A stretch of 7,135 nt of DNA from Dysgonamonadaceae bacterium (GCA_031282925.1 JAITCT010000306.1:1-7135), one strand, 5' to 3'. Shown: positions 1 to 6,763, numbered from the stretch's first letter. Numbers and translations are program-made. The notes: generated by a model not told the origin, from the letters alone.

Positions 1-2286
1 CGCAGGCGCTGCAAAGGACGACAAGGCCAACTGTTCGGATGCAACCGTAAAATTCCCGGCGAGGAACGGTTCGGGCGTTTTCAGTTTATAGGCCACGTTC
101 AGGAAATATTCCCTGTCCGGCAAACGGGTATAAGTTACCGGCAATTGCAGGGCGACTGTTTGCTGCGGGGCAATAAAGAGATTCTCAATCGTGCCGGACT
201 GCACAGGGGAGCCGTTTTCGAGCAATTCCCATGCCAGATAGTAATTATCCAGGTTGCGGAAAAAGTATTTATTTTTCACTTCCACCGTGTAAGGGGAAGC
301 GCCTCCTGTCGGTCGGGTGGCAATATTCTGATAGACTTTTTTCACTTCATACGCGCCGGGTTGCGGGATGCGTCCCGAATTAAGTATGCCGTCCAGCACA
401 AAATTGCGGTCTTTGCTCCGTCCTTCAAAAACCGATTCCGGCTCGAAATCGCCGCCGTAGGCGTAAAAAGTTTTCCCGTTGCGGGTTACTTGGAGACCGT
501 GATCCATCCATTCCCAAATAAATCCGCCCTGCAAGGTCGGGTATTCAGGGTTTTCGATTATCTCCCAGTAATCCTTGAAATTGCCCAGGCTGTTTCCCAT
601 GGAATGTGCATATTCCGAAGCAATCACCGGACGGTCGGGGCGGGTTTCGGCATACCTGCGAAAATCGTCGGGCGAAGGATATTGAGGCACATAAATATCC
701 GTATTCCATTCAAATACCGCCCGTTCATACTGCACGGGTCGGGTCGGGTCGGCCTTTTTCAGATTCATATAAGCATGGTGGAAGTTGTAACCGTTGCCCG
801 CTTCATTCCCCAACGACCAGACAACAACGCAGGGATGATTCTTGTCCCGCTCATACATCCGCATAACGCGGTCTAAGTGCGCTAGCAGCCACCGGTGGTC
901 ATTTCCCAGCGTCCGGTCCAAATCATATCCCATCCCGTGCGATTCGATATTCGCTTCGTCGCAAACATACAGGCCGTATTCGTCGCATAATTTGTAGAAC
1001 AGGGGATGATTCGGATAATGCGACATTCTCACGGCATTGATATTCAATTGTTTCATCAATTCGATATCTCTGCGCATATCGGCTTCGGAAAGAACGTGTG
1101 CCGTCAGCGGGTGGTGCTCGTGGCGATTAACCCCTTTGATATAAACTGCCTGCCCGTTTACTAAAAATTGCGCGTTTTTGATTTCAACCGTGCGGAAACC
1201 GACCTTGCCCGGGATTACTTCCAGCACCTTGCCGGAAGCATCCTGCAAGGTAATATATAAGGTATATAAATTGGGGATTTCGGCCGACCAGGGTTTTACA
1301 TCCGGCAAGCGGGTTTCTACCGTCACGAAATCAAGGGGGCCGGAAAAAGACCCTGCCCTTTCCTGCTCAAAGACTTTTTTCCCAGAAGCATCCGAAAGGA
1401 CAAATTTCAGTTTGTAGGGAACGGGAGCCGTGCGCTTCAATGCCGAATTGTTGATTTCAACGGAGAGCTTAAATATCCCGTCTTTGTACCGTTCGTCCAG
1501 GCTGCTGATAACCTTGAAGTCACGGACGTCCAGTTTCGGTCTTGCATAAAGGTAAACATCGCGTTCGATACCGGAAATGCGCCAAAAGTCCTGACATTCC
1601 AGGTAACTGCCGATGCTCCATCGGTAAACTTCGAGGGCTACGGTGTTTTTGCCCGGGCGAAGGTAAGGCGTGATGTTAAATTCGGCTTCCAGTTTGGAGT
1701 CTTCGCTGTAACCCGCATACTGCCCGTTGATCCAAAGGTAGAAAGCCGATTTGACGGCTCCGAGGTGGATAAAGACCTCGCGCTCGTTCCATGAAGCGAG
1801 GAGGGTGAAGGTGCGCCGGTATAATCCCACAGGATTATAATCGGAAGGAATATTTTCCACCAATTTATCAGGGTCGGGATGACGCACGCCGAATTCATAA
1901 GGATGGTTGACATAAATCGGATAGCCGTAAGTTTTTCCGGTGTTATTAAACTCCCAGTTTGCCGGGACTTGGAAGTTGTCCCAACGGCTGGCGTCGTAGG
2001 AATCCAGGTAAAAACCGGTAGGGCGCAGGGAAGGATTTTCTACCAATTTGAACTTCCACAGGCCGTTGAGCGAACGGAAATAAGCGGATAGTTCCTTTTT
2101 CCCTTTTTTCGCCAAATTCAGGTTTTCAAACGCAAAAGCGCTCGCCCGCATAGGAAGGCGGTTGACATTTGTGACGGAAACATTCTGCCATTCTTTGAGT
2201 TTGGCCGGGATTTCATTTTTTGCCGGTTGGGCAAATACTAAACAAAATTGCACTAAGAAAAATGTGATAAAATAAAACCGTTTCAT
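1..2286 (-). CDS. lacZ: Secreted LacZ-type beta-galactosidase (GH2), N-terminal 762 residues, 3' end outside window
   Basis: Hydrolyses terminal beta-D-galactosides. Translating the minus strand from the ATG at 2286-2284 gives an open frame to the window edge. Residues 1-19 form a Sec signal peptide (K2-R3, hydrophobic core, cut likely after VFA19), so the enzyme should be periplasmic or outside the cell, unlike cytoplasmic E. coli LacZ. Domains in order: jelly-roll sugar-binding domain (about 45-250), Ig-like domain (about 255-370), TIM barrel (about 370-600), then the start of the next beta domain. Active-site matches to E. coli LacZ: acid/base Glu461 = Glu495 (SLGNEAGNG), nucleophile Glu537 = Glu558 (SEYAHSMGNS), Tyr503 = Tyr520, His357 = His389 (NRHEHHP), His391 = His423 (SHYPNHP), and Mg ligands Glu416/His418 = Glu448/His450. 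Asp233 in QDFW probably matches Asp201. E. coli LacZ has about 1020 residues, so roughly 270-350 are missing. It is divergent from the sugar-nucleotide operon; no SusC/SusD genes are seen here. Very secure family; exact natural substrate unknown. Confidence 0.95.
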   Translation of the reverse strand, partial: MKRFYFITFFLVQFCLVFAQPAKNEIPAKLKEWQNVSVTNVNRLPMRASAFAFENLNLAKKGKKELSAYFRSLNGLWKFKLVENPSLRPTGFYLDSYDASRWDNFQVPANWEFNNTGKTYGYPIYVNHPYEFGVRHPDPDKLVENIPSDYNPVGLYRRTFTLLASWNEREVFIHLGAVKSAFYLWINGQYAGYSEDSKLEAEFNITPYLRPGKNTVALEVYRWSIGSYLECQDFWRISGIERDVYLYARPKLDVRDFKVISSLDERYKDGIFKLSVEINNSALKRTAPVPYKLKFVLSDASGKKVFEQERAGSFSGPLDFVTVETRLPDVKPWSAEIPNLYTLYITLQDASGKVLEVIPGKVGFRTVEIKNAQFLVNGQAVYIKGVNRHEHHPLTAHVLSEADMRRDIELMKQLNINAVRMSHYPNHPLFYKLCDEYGLYVCDEANIESHGMGYDLDRTLGNDHRWLLAHLDRVMRMYERDKNHPCVVVWSLGNEAGNGYNFHHAYMNLKKADPTRPVQYERAVFEWNTDIYVPQYPSPDDFRRYAETRPDRPVIASEYAHSMGNSLGNFKDYWEIIENPEYPTLQGGFIWEWMDHGLQVTRNGKTFYAYGGDFEPESVFEGRSKDRNFVLDGILNSGRIPQPGAYEVKKVYQNIATRPTGGASPYTVEVKNKYFFRNLDNYYLAWELLENGSPVQSGTIENLFIAPQQTVALQLPVTYTRLPDREYFLNVAYKLKTPEPFLAGNFTVASEQLALSSFAAPA

Positions 2287-2306
2287 TTGAATAAAAATTG
2301 TATTTT

Positions 2307-2331
2307 AACTGTTACTGTGAAGTGAACAGTT
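2307..2331. repeat. Inverted repeat in the lacZ leader
   Basis: AACTGTT (2307-2313) and its exact reverse complement AACAGTT (2325-2331) flank 11 bases, about 20-45 bp upstream of the lacZ start and inside the predicted leader transcript. It could be an RNA hairpin near the translation start or an operator for a sugar-responsive regulator. A 7-bp arm in AT-rich DNA can also arise by chance. Confidence 0.35.
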
Positions 2332-2372
2332 CTTATTGTTCATTGTTTCCCGTTCACCGAGGGTATTTTTTG

Positions 2373-2403
2373 CAAAAGTAAGAAAAAAATAATGACAAAC
2401 AAA
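2373..2403 (-). promoter_or_regulatory. Bacteroidota-type -33/-7 promoter of lacZ
   Basis: On the minus strand TTTG (2403-2400) is followed by exactly 19 bases and then TACTTTTG (2380-2373). This is a full match to the Bacteroidota consensus TTTG-N19-TAnnTTTG. Transcription would begin near 2366, leaving an untranslated leader of about 80 nt before the lacZ ATG at 2286. The match is seen directly; promoter activity is inferred. Confidence 0.7.
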
Positions 2404-2483
2404 ATACGAAAAGCTCAGGGTGTACATTTCAGATTGCCGCATCGCCTTACAATAACGGCTAATTGCTCCCGTTTTAATGAAAT

Positions 2484-2514
2484 TTCGCAATGTGAAAAAA
2501 TTCATGTAATTTTG
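2484..2514 (+). promoter_or_regulatory. Promoter of the wbpE-wbpD pair, placed almost on the start codon
   Basis: TAATTTTG (2507-2514) fits the -7 consensus TAnnTTTG exactly. With a 19-base spacer the -33 position (2484-2487) reads TTCG, three of four bases of TTTG. The -7 element ends only four bases before the ATG at 2519, so the transcript would start at or within a few bases of the start codon and have little or no leader. No Shine-Dalgarno sequence is present, which agrees with this. Confidence 0.6.
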
Positions 2515-2518
2515 CCGC

Positions 2519-3646
2519 ATGAAACCAATATTAATGGTAGATTTGGCTACCCAATACCAAAAAATGCGATCCGAAATGGATGCCGCAATTTCAAAAGTCG
2601 TTCGTTCCGGCGAGTATATCAACGGGAAAGCCGTGCAGGATTTCTCTTCCAATCTTGCGGCTTATACGGGAGCGAGGTATGTGATTCCATGCGCAAACGG
2701 AACGGATGCGCTTCAAATTGCTTTGATGGCTTTGGGTCTGCAGCCCGGCGATGAAGTGATTATTCCCGATTTTACGTATATTGCGGCGGCGGAAGTAATT
2801 GCACTGCTCAAATTAACGCCCGTGCCGGTGGACGTCAATCCTGAGACTTTCAATATCGACATAGAGAAAATGGCCTGTTCTCTTTCTTTGAAAACCAAAG
2901 CTATCGTTCCGGTACATCTTTTCGGACAGTGTTCCGATATGGCGCCCATTTTGAAGTTTGCTAAAGAAAACGCTTTGCATATTGTCGAAGACAATGCTCA
3001 AAGCATCGGTTCAATTTACACTTTTCCTTCCGGTGAGCGGCAGCAAGCGGGAACAATCGGCGACGCCGGCGCTTTGTCTTTCTTTCCGACCAAAAACCTG
3101 GGCTGTTATGGCGACGGCGGCGCTTTGCTGACTGGCAATGAAAATTTGGCCCGGAAAATGCGAATGATTGCTTCTCATGGGCAATCCCAAAAATACCTGC
3201 ATGAATTGATTGGTTGCAATTCGCGCCTGGACACGCTTCAAGCAGCTGTATTGAATGTAAAATTACCTTATTTGGATGCATACATTCACTCGCGGCAAAA
3301 AGTGGCGCAAGCGTACAACGAAGCCTTGGAAATGCGGACGGATTTGTATGAAATTCCCAAATGCATCGCAGCTTCAACGCATGTGTATCACCAATATACG
3401 TTGAAAGTGAAGCAGAACAAACGGGATGCTTTACAAAAATACCTGAAAGAACGAAAGGTACCTTCCATAGTTTATTATCCCAATCCTTTGCACAGACAAC
3501 CGGCTTTCAGGGGGGTAATCCGGATCGGAAGCGATTTGAGCGAAACCGAAAAACTTTGTAAATCGGCGCTTTCGTTGCCGATTTATCCTGAACTGAGCGA
3601 GGAACAAATTCATTATATCACCGGCTTACTGGTTAATTATGAGTAA
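2519..3646 (+). CDS. wbpE: WbpE-like PLP-dependent UDP-sugar 3-aminotransferase (DegT/DnrJ/EryC1/StrS family)
   Basis: Expected to transfer an amino group from glutamate to the 3-keto group of UDP-GlcNAc-3-oxo-uronate in the cytoplasm, giving UDP-GlcNAc(3NH2)A for surface polysaccharide synthesis. The 375 residues match the usual family length. Visible landmarks: MVDLATQYQ start (6-14), GEYINGKAV (31-39), the PLP-phosphate loop [11 protein letters not shown] (58-68), DFTYIAAAE (84-92), EDNAQS with Asp158 and Gln161 for the cofactor ring, and [15 protein letters not shown] (188-202), where Lys192 is the Schiff-base lysine. RLDTLQAA (236-243) is the subunit-interface segment. The sequence resembles Pseudomonas aeruginosa WbpE (same [18 protein letters not shown] and LGCYGDGGA blocks) more than perosamine or QuiN-type aminotransferases. 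The downstream WbpD-like gene overlaps by 8 bp and acts on the expected product, which strengthens the substrate call. Family certain; exact sugar probable. Confidence 0.9.
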   Translation: MKPILMVDLATQYQKMRSEMDAAISKVVRSGEYINGKAVQDFSSNLAAYTGARYVIPCANGTDALQIALMALGLQPGDEVIIPDFTYIAAAEVIALLKLTPVPVDVNPETFNIDIEKMACSLSLKTKAIVPVHLFGQCSDMAPILKFAKENALHIVEDNAQSIGSIYTFPSGERQQAGTIGDAGALSFFPTKNLGCYGDGGALLTGNENLARKMRMIASHGQSQKYLHELIGCNSRLDTLQAAVLNVKLPYLDAYIHSRQKVAQAYNEALEMRTDLYEIPKCIAASTHVYHQYTLKVKQNKRDALQKYLKERKVPSIVYYPNPLHRQPAFRGVIRIGSDLSETEKLCKSALSLPIYPELSEEQIHYITGLLVNYE

Positions 3647-4133
3647 CTATCAGGCGCATCAGACAGCTATTATTGATGAGGGCGCCGAAATCGGCAAGGG
3701 AACAAAAATCTGGCATTTTTCGCATATCATGTCCGGCGCGGTGATCGGAGAAAATTGCAATATCGGGCAAAATGTGGTTATTTCCCCGAAAGTAAGTTTG
3801 GGGAACAACGTGAAGGTGCAAAACAATGTCTCTGTTTATACGGGCGTTACCTGTGAAGATGGTGTATTCCTCGGTCCCGGTTGTGTGTTCACCAACATCT
3901 TGACTCCCCGCAGTTTTATTTCCCGTAAAGATGAGTTTAAATCCACTTTCGTAAAACGGGGCGCCAGCATAGGGGCCAACGCTACGATACTTTGCGGTAT
4001 TACCATCGGCGAATACGCCATGGTTGGGGCGGGTGCGGTAGTTACCAAAGATGCGCCCCCTTTTGCTCTGATTGTCGGGAATCCGGGCAGGCAGGTCGGG
4101 GCGGTTGATAAAGAAGGGAATACTGTTTCCTGA
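3639..4133 (+). CDS. wbpD: WbpD/WlbB-like UDP-GlcNAc(3NH2)A N-acetyltransferase, left-handed beta-helix
   Basis: Expected to acetylate the 3-amino group made by the upstream aminotransferase, using acetyl-CoA, to yield UDP-2,3-diacetamido-2,3-dideoxy-glucuronate. The 164 residues are built of hexapeptide repeats (for example [36 protein letters not shown]) typical of trimeric left-handed beta-helix acyltransferases. WbpD-like blocks are seen in order: IWHFSHI (24-30), IGQNVVI (42-48), VQNNVSVY (60-67), [10 protein letters not shown] (83-92), [34 protein letters not shown] (105-138) and VGNPGRQVG (146-154). It lacks the C-terminal tail of about 25 residues found in P. aeruginosa WbpD and resembles the shorter relatives. 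The ATG lies inside the 3' end of the aminotransferase gene (ATGAGTAA overlap), so translation is probably coupled. No dehydrogenase (WbpA), oxidase (WbpB) or glycosyltransferase gene is nearby, so the rest of the pathway must lie elsewhere. Confidence 0.88.
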   Translation: MSNYQAHQTAIIDEGAEIGKGTKIWHFSHIMSGAVIGENCNIGQNVVISPKVSLGNNVKVQNNVSVYTGVTCEDGVFLGPGCVFTNILTPRSFISRKDEFKSTFVKRGASIGANATILCGITIGEYAMVGAGAVVTKDAPPFALIVGNPGRQVGAVDKEGNTVS

Positions 4134-4156
4134 TTCGGCGTCTCAAAGCCGAATTA
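4131..4156 (+). terminator. Stem-loop at the wbpD stop codon, possible weak terminator
   Basis: ATTCGGC (4133-4139) and GCCGAAT (4148-4154) form a perfect 7-bp stem around an 8-base loop, extendable by a G-U and a U-A pair to 4131/4156. The stem begins within the TGA stop codon. No uninterrupted T-run follows (TAATTGAGTTTG), so it is a poor intrinsic terminator and may instead protect the 3' end or only attenuate read-through into the regulator gene. Confidence 0.4.
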
Positions 4157-4219
4157 ATTGAGTTTGTCCGCTTTCAAGATACTAAAGGCTTAACGTTTTT
4201 AACATAAAATTATCATCAA

Positions 4220-4621
4220 ATGTCGGTCGTTCGTTTTGGAGTATCCCTGGAATCCGAATTGCTTGTAGTGCTGGATGCTTACGTACAAGATAACTCTTTT
4301 GCCAATCGTTCGCAAGCAATTCGCGCCTTGATTGAAAAAAATATTGTCGAAAAAAAGTGGCTTTGCAACCATCATGTGGCCGGAGCCATTGTTTTGGTAT
4401 ATGAAACGGACAGATATGATATTGCTGCGAATCTACTTAAAGTTCAACAAAATAATGCAGGATTGATTCTGTCTTCCCAACGTTTTTTTCAAAAAAACAA
4501 CCTTTGTATCGAAATTGTCGCCGTGGATGGCATAGCCCAAAAATTAACCAAACTTTCCGAAGAAATGATTTCTTTAAAAGGAATTATTCATGGAAAATTA
4601 ATTATGAGCCGCATTGATTGA
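4220..4621 (+). CDS. nikR: NikR-family ribbon-helix-helix regulator with a degenerate nickel site
   Basis: A 133-residue protein, the same length as E. coli NikR, aligning along its full length. Residues 4-43 are the DNA-binding domain: beta strand VRFGVSL (4-10), helix LLVVLDAYV, then NRSQAIRALIEKNI (29-42), the counterpart of the NikR NRSEAIRDILRSAL segment. Residues 53-133 are the ACT-like ligand-binding and tetramerisation domain: VAGAIVLVYE (53-62), DIAANLLKVQQ (67-77), LCIEIVAVDG (95-104), GIIHGKL (121-127). E. coli NikR binds Ni(II) through His76, His87, His89 and Cys95; here the aligned residues are Gln77, Arg88, Phe90 and Cys96, so three of four ligands are gone. The DNA-contacting strand residues Arg3/Thr5/Thr7 become Arg5/Gly7/Ser9. 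Remaining possible metal ligands are Cys49, His51, His52 and His124. No clear promoter or Shine-Dalgarno is seen upstream. The next gene is a TonB-dependent receptor with a NikR-geometry dyad on its promoter, its likely target. Fold and family are secure; nickel sensing is doubtful. Confidence 0.85.
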   Translation: MSVVRFGVSLESELLVVLDAYVQDNSFANRSQAIRALIEKNIVEKKWLCNHHVAGAIVLVYETDRYDIAANLLKVQQNNAGLILSSQRFFQKNNLCIEIVAVDGIAQKLTKLSEEMISLKGIIHGKLIMSRID

Positions 4622-4643
4622 CTTGCTGTTGCATACACCGTAA

Positions 4644-4675
4644 ATTCACGTGAATACGCTGCACATTCACGTGGA
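4644..4675 (+). repeat. Paired ATTCACGTG repeats forming a strong hairpin or two tandem operators
   Basis: ATTCACGTGAAT (4644-4655) is a perfect 12-bp palindrome. ATTCACGTG recurs at 4665-4673, exactly 21 bp later, which is two turns of B-DNA. In RNA, 4645-4655 can pair with 4665-4675 as an 11-bp stem (one G-U) around a 9-base loop. It lies 23 bp past the regulator stop codon. It may be the regulator's transcript terminator, although the following bases (AAATTTATCG) are not a clean T-run, or a two-site operator. Confidence 0.55.
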
Positions 4676-4766
4676 AATTTATCGTTTCCGAATATAATTT
4701 TTCATTGAAAATCAGTATTTATAAAATATACAGCGAGACGGCTCTTCACCGTTCACGTTTAATTTG

Positions 4767-4781
4767 CAGGCATAATGCCTG
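4767..4781. repeat. Short inverted repeat CAGGCA-TAA-TGCCTG
   Basis: Perfect 6-bp arms around a 3-base centre, flanked by TTTG on the left and an A-run on the right. It lies about 20 bp upstream of the receptor operator. No T-run follows on either strand, so it is not a standard terminator; a role as a further regulatory site is only a possibility. The ATG at 4775, the most upstream in-frame start of the receptor, sits inside this repeat. Confidence 0.35.
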
Positions 4782-4801
4782 AAAAAAATAATCAGCGAAC
4801 A

Positions 4802-4829
4802 GTAACACGTTTTTCAAAAAAAGTGTTAC
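4802..4829. promoter_or_regulatory. Candidate NikR-type operator on the receptor promoter
   Basis: GTAACAC (4802-4808) and GTGTTAC (4823-4829) are perfect inverted arms separated by 14 bases, and 12 of the 14 positions in each half are symmetric because an internal T-run faces an A-run. Read as 6-bp half-sites this is GTAACA-N16-TGTTAC, the same 28-bp geometry as the E. coli NikR operator GTATGA-N16-TCATAC, sharing the outer GTA/TAC. It spans the -33 to -7 region, a position expected for repression. The dyad is directly visible; binding by the adjacent NikR-family protein is inferred. Confidence 0.65.
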
Positions 4830-4834
4830 CTTTG
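4827..4834 (+). promoter_or_regulatory. -7 element of the TonB-dependent receptor promoter
   Basis: TACCTTTG fits the Bacteroidota -7 consensus TAnnTTTG exactly. No TTTG is found at the -33 position, where the left arm of the operator lies instead, so the promoter may be intrinsically weak or need an activator. The predicted transcript would begin near 4840 and have a leader of about 30-35 nt before the ATG at 4874. The right arm of the operator covers the first three bases of this element. Confidence 0.6.
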
Positions 4835-4873
4835 CCGGAATTATTCATCATTTCTAATTATTATTCATCAAAA

Positions 4874-6763
4874 ATGAAAGCAAACCGTATTTTTTTATCG
4901 CTCATTGTTTATATAACGAGCGTATTTTCATCTGTTTATGCAGAAACCGTTTCTTTTTTGAAAGACACGGTTTCGTTGAAGGAAGTAATTGTCGTTTCTA
5001 CAGCCAAGACCGATGTGAATCGCGACCAGATTCCTTTTACCGTCTCGGTAGTTGACAGGGAAATGCTGGACATTAGTACGGAAACAGGCATTTTATCCAT
5101 TTTATCTGAGCAAGTTCCGGGTTTATTTGTTACGCAGAAAGGCGTTACCGGATTTGGGATTTCCGATGGTTCGGCGGGAACGGTCAATATTCATGGTGTC
5201 GGAGGCGGAAATAAAGTTTTGATGCTGTTCGACGGGCAACCGATGTGGGCAGGTATTTTCGGACACAGCATAGCAGATGCTTATGTAGCTTCCGATGCGG
5301 AAAAAGTGGAAGTAATCAGAGGCCCCGGATCGCTGCTGTACGGCTCCAACGCTTTGGGTGGCGTAATCAACGTGATCACGCGGAAAGCCGATGCAGACGG
5401 CATTCACGGACGCGCCCGCGCTATGTACGGCTCATACAATACGCAAAAATATCTTGGAAGCGCCGGTTACAAAAAAGACAAGTTGAATATTTACGCTTCC
5501 GTAAATCATGACCGCACCGACGGACATCGCGATAATTCGGAATTTTATATTACAAATGCCTATGTAAAAGCAGGCTATCTCTTTTCAAAAAATTGGGATG
5601 CTTCGGCCGATGCCATCATTGCCGACTTTAAAACAGTCAATCCGGGAACTGTCTCGCAACCGATGTCCGACAATTGGGCAAAAGCCTTGCGGACAACTTA
5701 TTCCGTGGCACTCAACAACCGGTTTGAAAATATGGATGGCTCTGTCCAAGCGTTTTACAATAACGGGAAACATAAAATCAATGATGGTCATCATGCTGAT
5801 GAATCCGCACAAACCTCTTATTTCAAATCCAATGATTTTAATCAGGGGATAGCCGTATTTGAATCATTCCGGTTACTGGAAGGAAATTTATTTACACTAG
5901 GTTTCGACGCCAAACAATGGGGCGGGAAAGCATGGAACGAAGATTTTGGCGGGAATGAATTGGTTGTTCACATTGATAAGGATAAAAAAGTAACCGAACT
6001 TGCCGGATACCTTGCCGCACAACAAACTTTGACGGATAAACTGACGCTCAATGCCGGCATTCGTATGGAACATAACAAAACATTTGGAAATGAATGGATT
6101 CCACAAGGAGGAGCCGCTTACCGGTTCAATTCGCAAACGACAATCAAGGCGTCGGCTTCCAAAGGTTTTAGAAGTCCGAATATCAGAGATTTGTACATGT
6201 GGGGAGTTAACCCGAATCCTGATTTAAGACCTGAATCCATGACTAATTATGACTTTTCATATTTACAGTCGTTATTGAATAATCATTTGCATTTTGAAGT
6301 AACTGTTTTTTATGCTCATGGAAAAAGTTTATTGATACAAGGCATGTACAAAGATAAATATACCACTTACAATACCGGAAAATTTATTAACAAAGGATTC
6401 GATTTCGGACTGAGTTATAATATTTCACCGGATTTGAAATTTTCGGGAAATTACAGTTTCCTGGATTCCGACATCAAAATCACGGCGTCTCCCAAGCACA
6501 AAGCTTTCGTAAGCCTCGGATGGAATCAGGGTAAATGGACAATTGCACCTAACTACCAATACGTAGGCGGTTTGTATCTTGCAGAGAATGCAACGACAAC
6601 GGAAAATTATTCGTTGCTGAATTGTAATGTTTCCTACAAAGTTATTCCCGCCGTCTCGATTTTCCTGAATGGGGAAAACCTGACGGACGCTTCATACGAA
6701 ACATACGCCGGTTTTCCGATGCCGGGCACAACGGTTTTAGGTGGAATCAATTGGAGGTTTTAG
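4874..6763 (+). CDS. TonB-dependent outer-membrane receptor, compact type, probable metal or metal-complex importer
   Basis: Energy-coupled import of an unknown ligand across the outer membrane. The 629 residues begin with a Sec signal peptide (MKANRIF, hydrophobic to VYA23), followed by a TonB-box-like KEVIVVS (36-42). The plug domain covers about 52-170, with [37 protein letters not shown] and the hallmark [26 protein letters not shown] (145-170). The barrel includes [11 protein letters not shown] (431-441), [13 protein letters not shown] (448-460), [10 protein letters not shown] (600-609) and ends in GGINWRF with the usual C-terminal Phe. It lacks the N-terminal carboxypeptidase-regulatory domain of SusC and is far shorter, so glycan import is unlikely; size and layout are those of siderophore, cobalamin and metal receptors. 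His-bearing stretches at 212-218 (HDRTDGH) and 300-307 (HKINDGHH) could sit in extracellular loops. The ATG at 4874 is preferred to one at 4775 because promoter and operator lie between them. Regulation by the upstream NikR-family protein is likely. Confidence 0.92.
   Translation: MKANRIFLSLIVYITSVFSSVYAETVSFLKDTVSLKEVIVVSTAKTDVNRDQIPFTVSVVDREMLDISTETGILSILSEQVPGLFVTQKGVTGFGISDGSAGTVNIHGVGGGNKVLMLFDGQPMWAGIFGHSIADAYVASDAEKVEVIRGPGSLLYGSNALGGVINVITRKADADGIHGRARAMYGSYNTQKYLGSAGYKKDKLNIYASVNHDRTDGHRDNSEFYITNAYVKAGYLFSKNWDASADAIIADFKTVNPGTVSQPMSDNWAKALRTTYSVALNNRFENMDGSVQAFYNNGKHKINDGHHADESAQTSYFKSNDFNQGIAVFESFRLLEGNLFTLGFDAKQWGGKAWNEDFGGNELVVHIDKDKKVTELAGYLAAQQTLTDKLTLNAGIRMEHNKTFGNEWIPQGGAAYRFNSQTTIKASASKGFRSPNIRDLYMWGVNPNPDLRPESMTNYDFSYLQSLLNNHLHFEVTVFYAHGKSLLIQGMYKDKYTTYNTGKFINKGFDFGLSYNISPDLKFSGNYSFLDSDIKITASPKHKAFVSLGWNQGKWTIAPNYQYVGGLYLAENATTTENYSLLNCNVSYKVIPAVSIFLNGENLTDASYETYAGFPMPGTTVLGGINWRF

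Noticed and set aside
736..752. GGGTC repeated three times followed by GG, resembling a G-quadruplex or short tandem repeat
   Set aside because: It encodes the ordinary DPTRP segment of the beta-galactosidase just before the QYER motif, and there are only three full G-triplets.
145..876. Open frame of 243 codons on the plus strand inside the lacZ region
   Set aside because: It is antisense to the TIM barrel of the beta-galactosidase, whose minus-strand frame carries every catalytic motif. The plus-strand translation shows no recognisable domain.
2305..2652. Minus-strand frame of 115 codons between lacZ and the aminotransferase
   Set aside because: It runs across the promoter region and the first 130 bp of the aminotransferase gene, has no family resemblance, and would overlap both divergent promoters.
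2392..2754. Plus-strand frame of 120 codons starting before the aminotransferase
   Set aside because: It is a shifted frame over the start of the well-supported aminotransferase gene and shows no domain.
2961..3377. Minus-strand frame of 138 codons inside the aminotransferase gene
   Set aside because: It is antisense to PLP-site motifs; its Arg/Lys-rich composition is what the reverse strand of such a sequence gives by chance.
4191..4215. Possible second copy of the receptor operator upstream of the regulator (TAACGTTTTT followed by AACATAAAATTA)
   Set aside because: It shares TAAC and a T-run with the operator, but the GTGTTAC arm is missing, so autoregulation through this site is not supported.
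4699..4711. TTTTCA-T-TGAAAA palindrome between regulator and receptor
   Set aside because: It is short and made almost only of A and T in an AT-rich stretch, so chance is a sufficient explanation.
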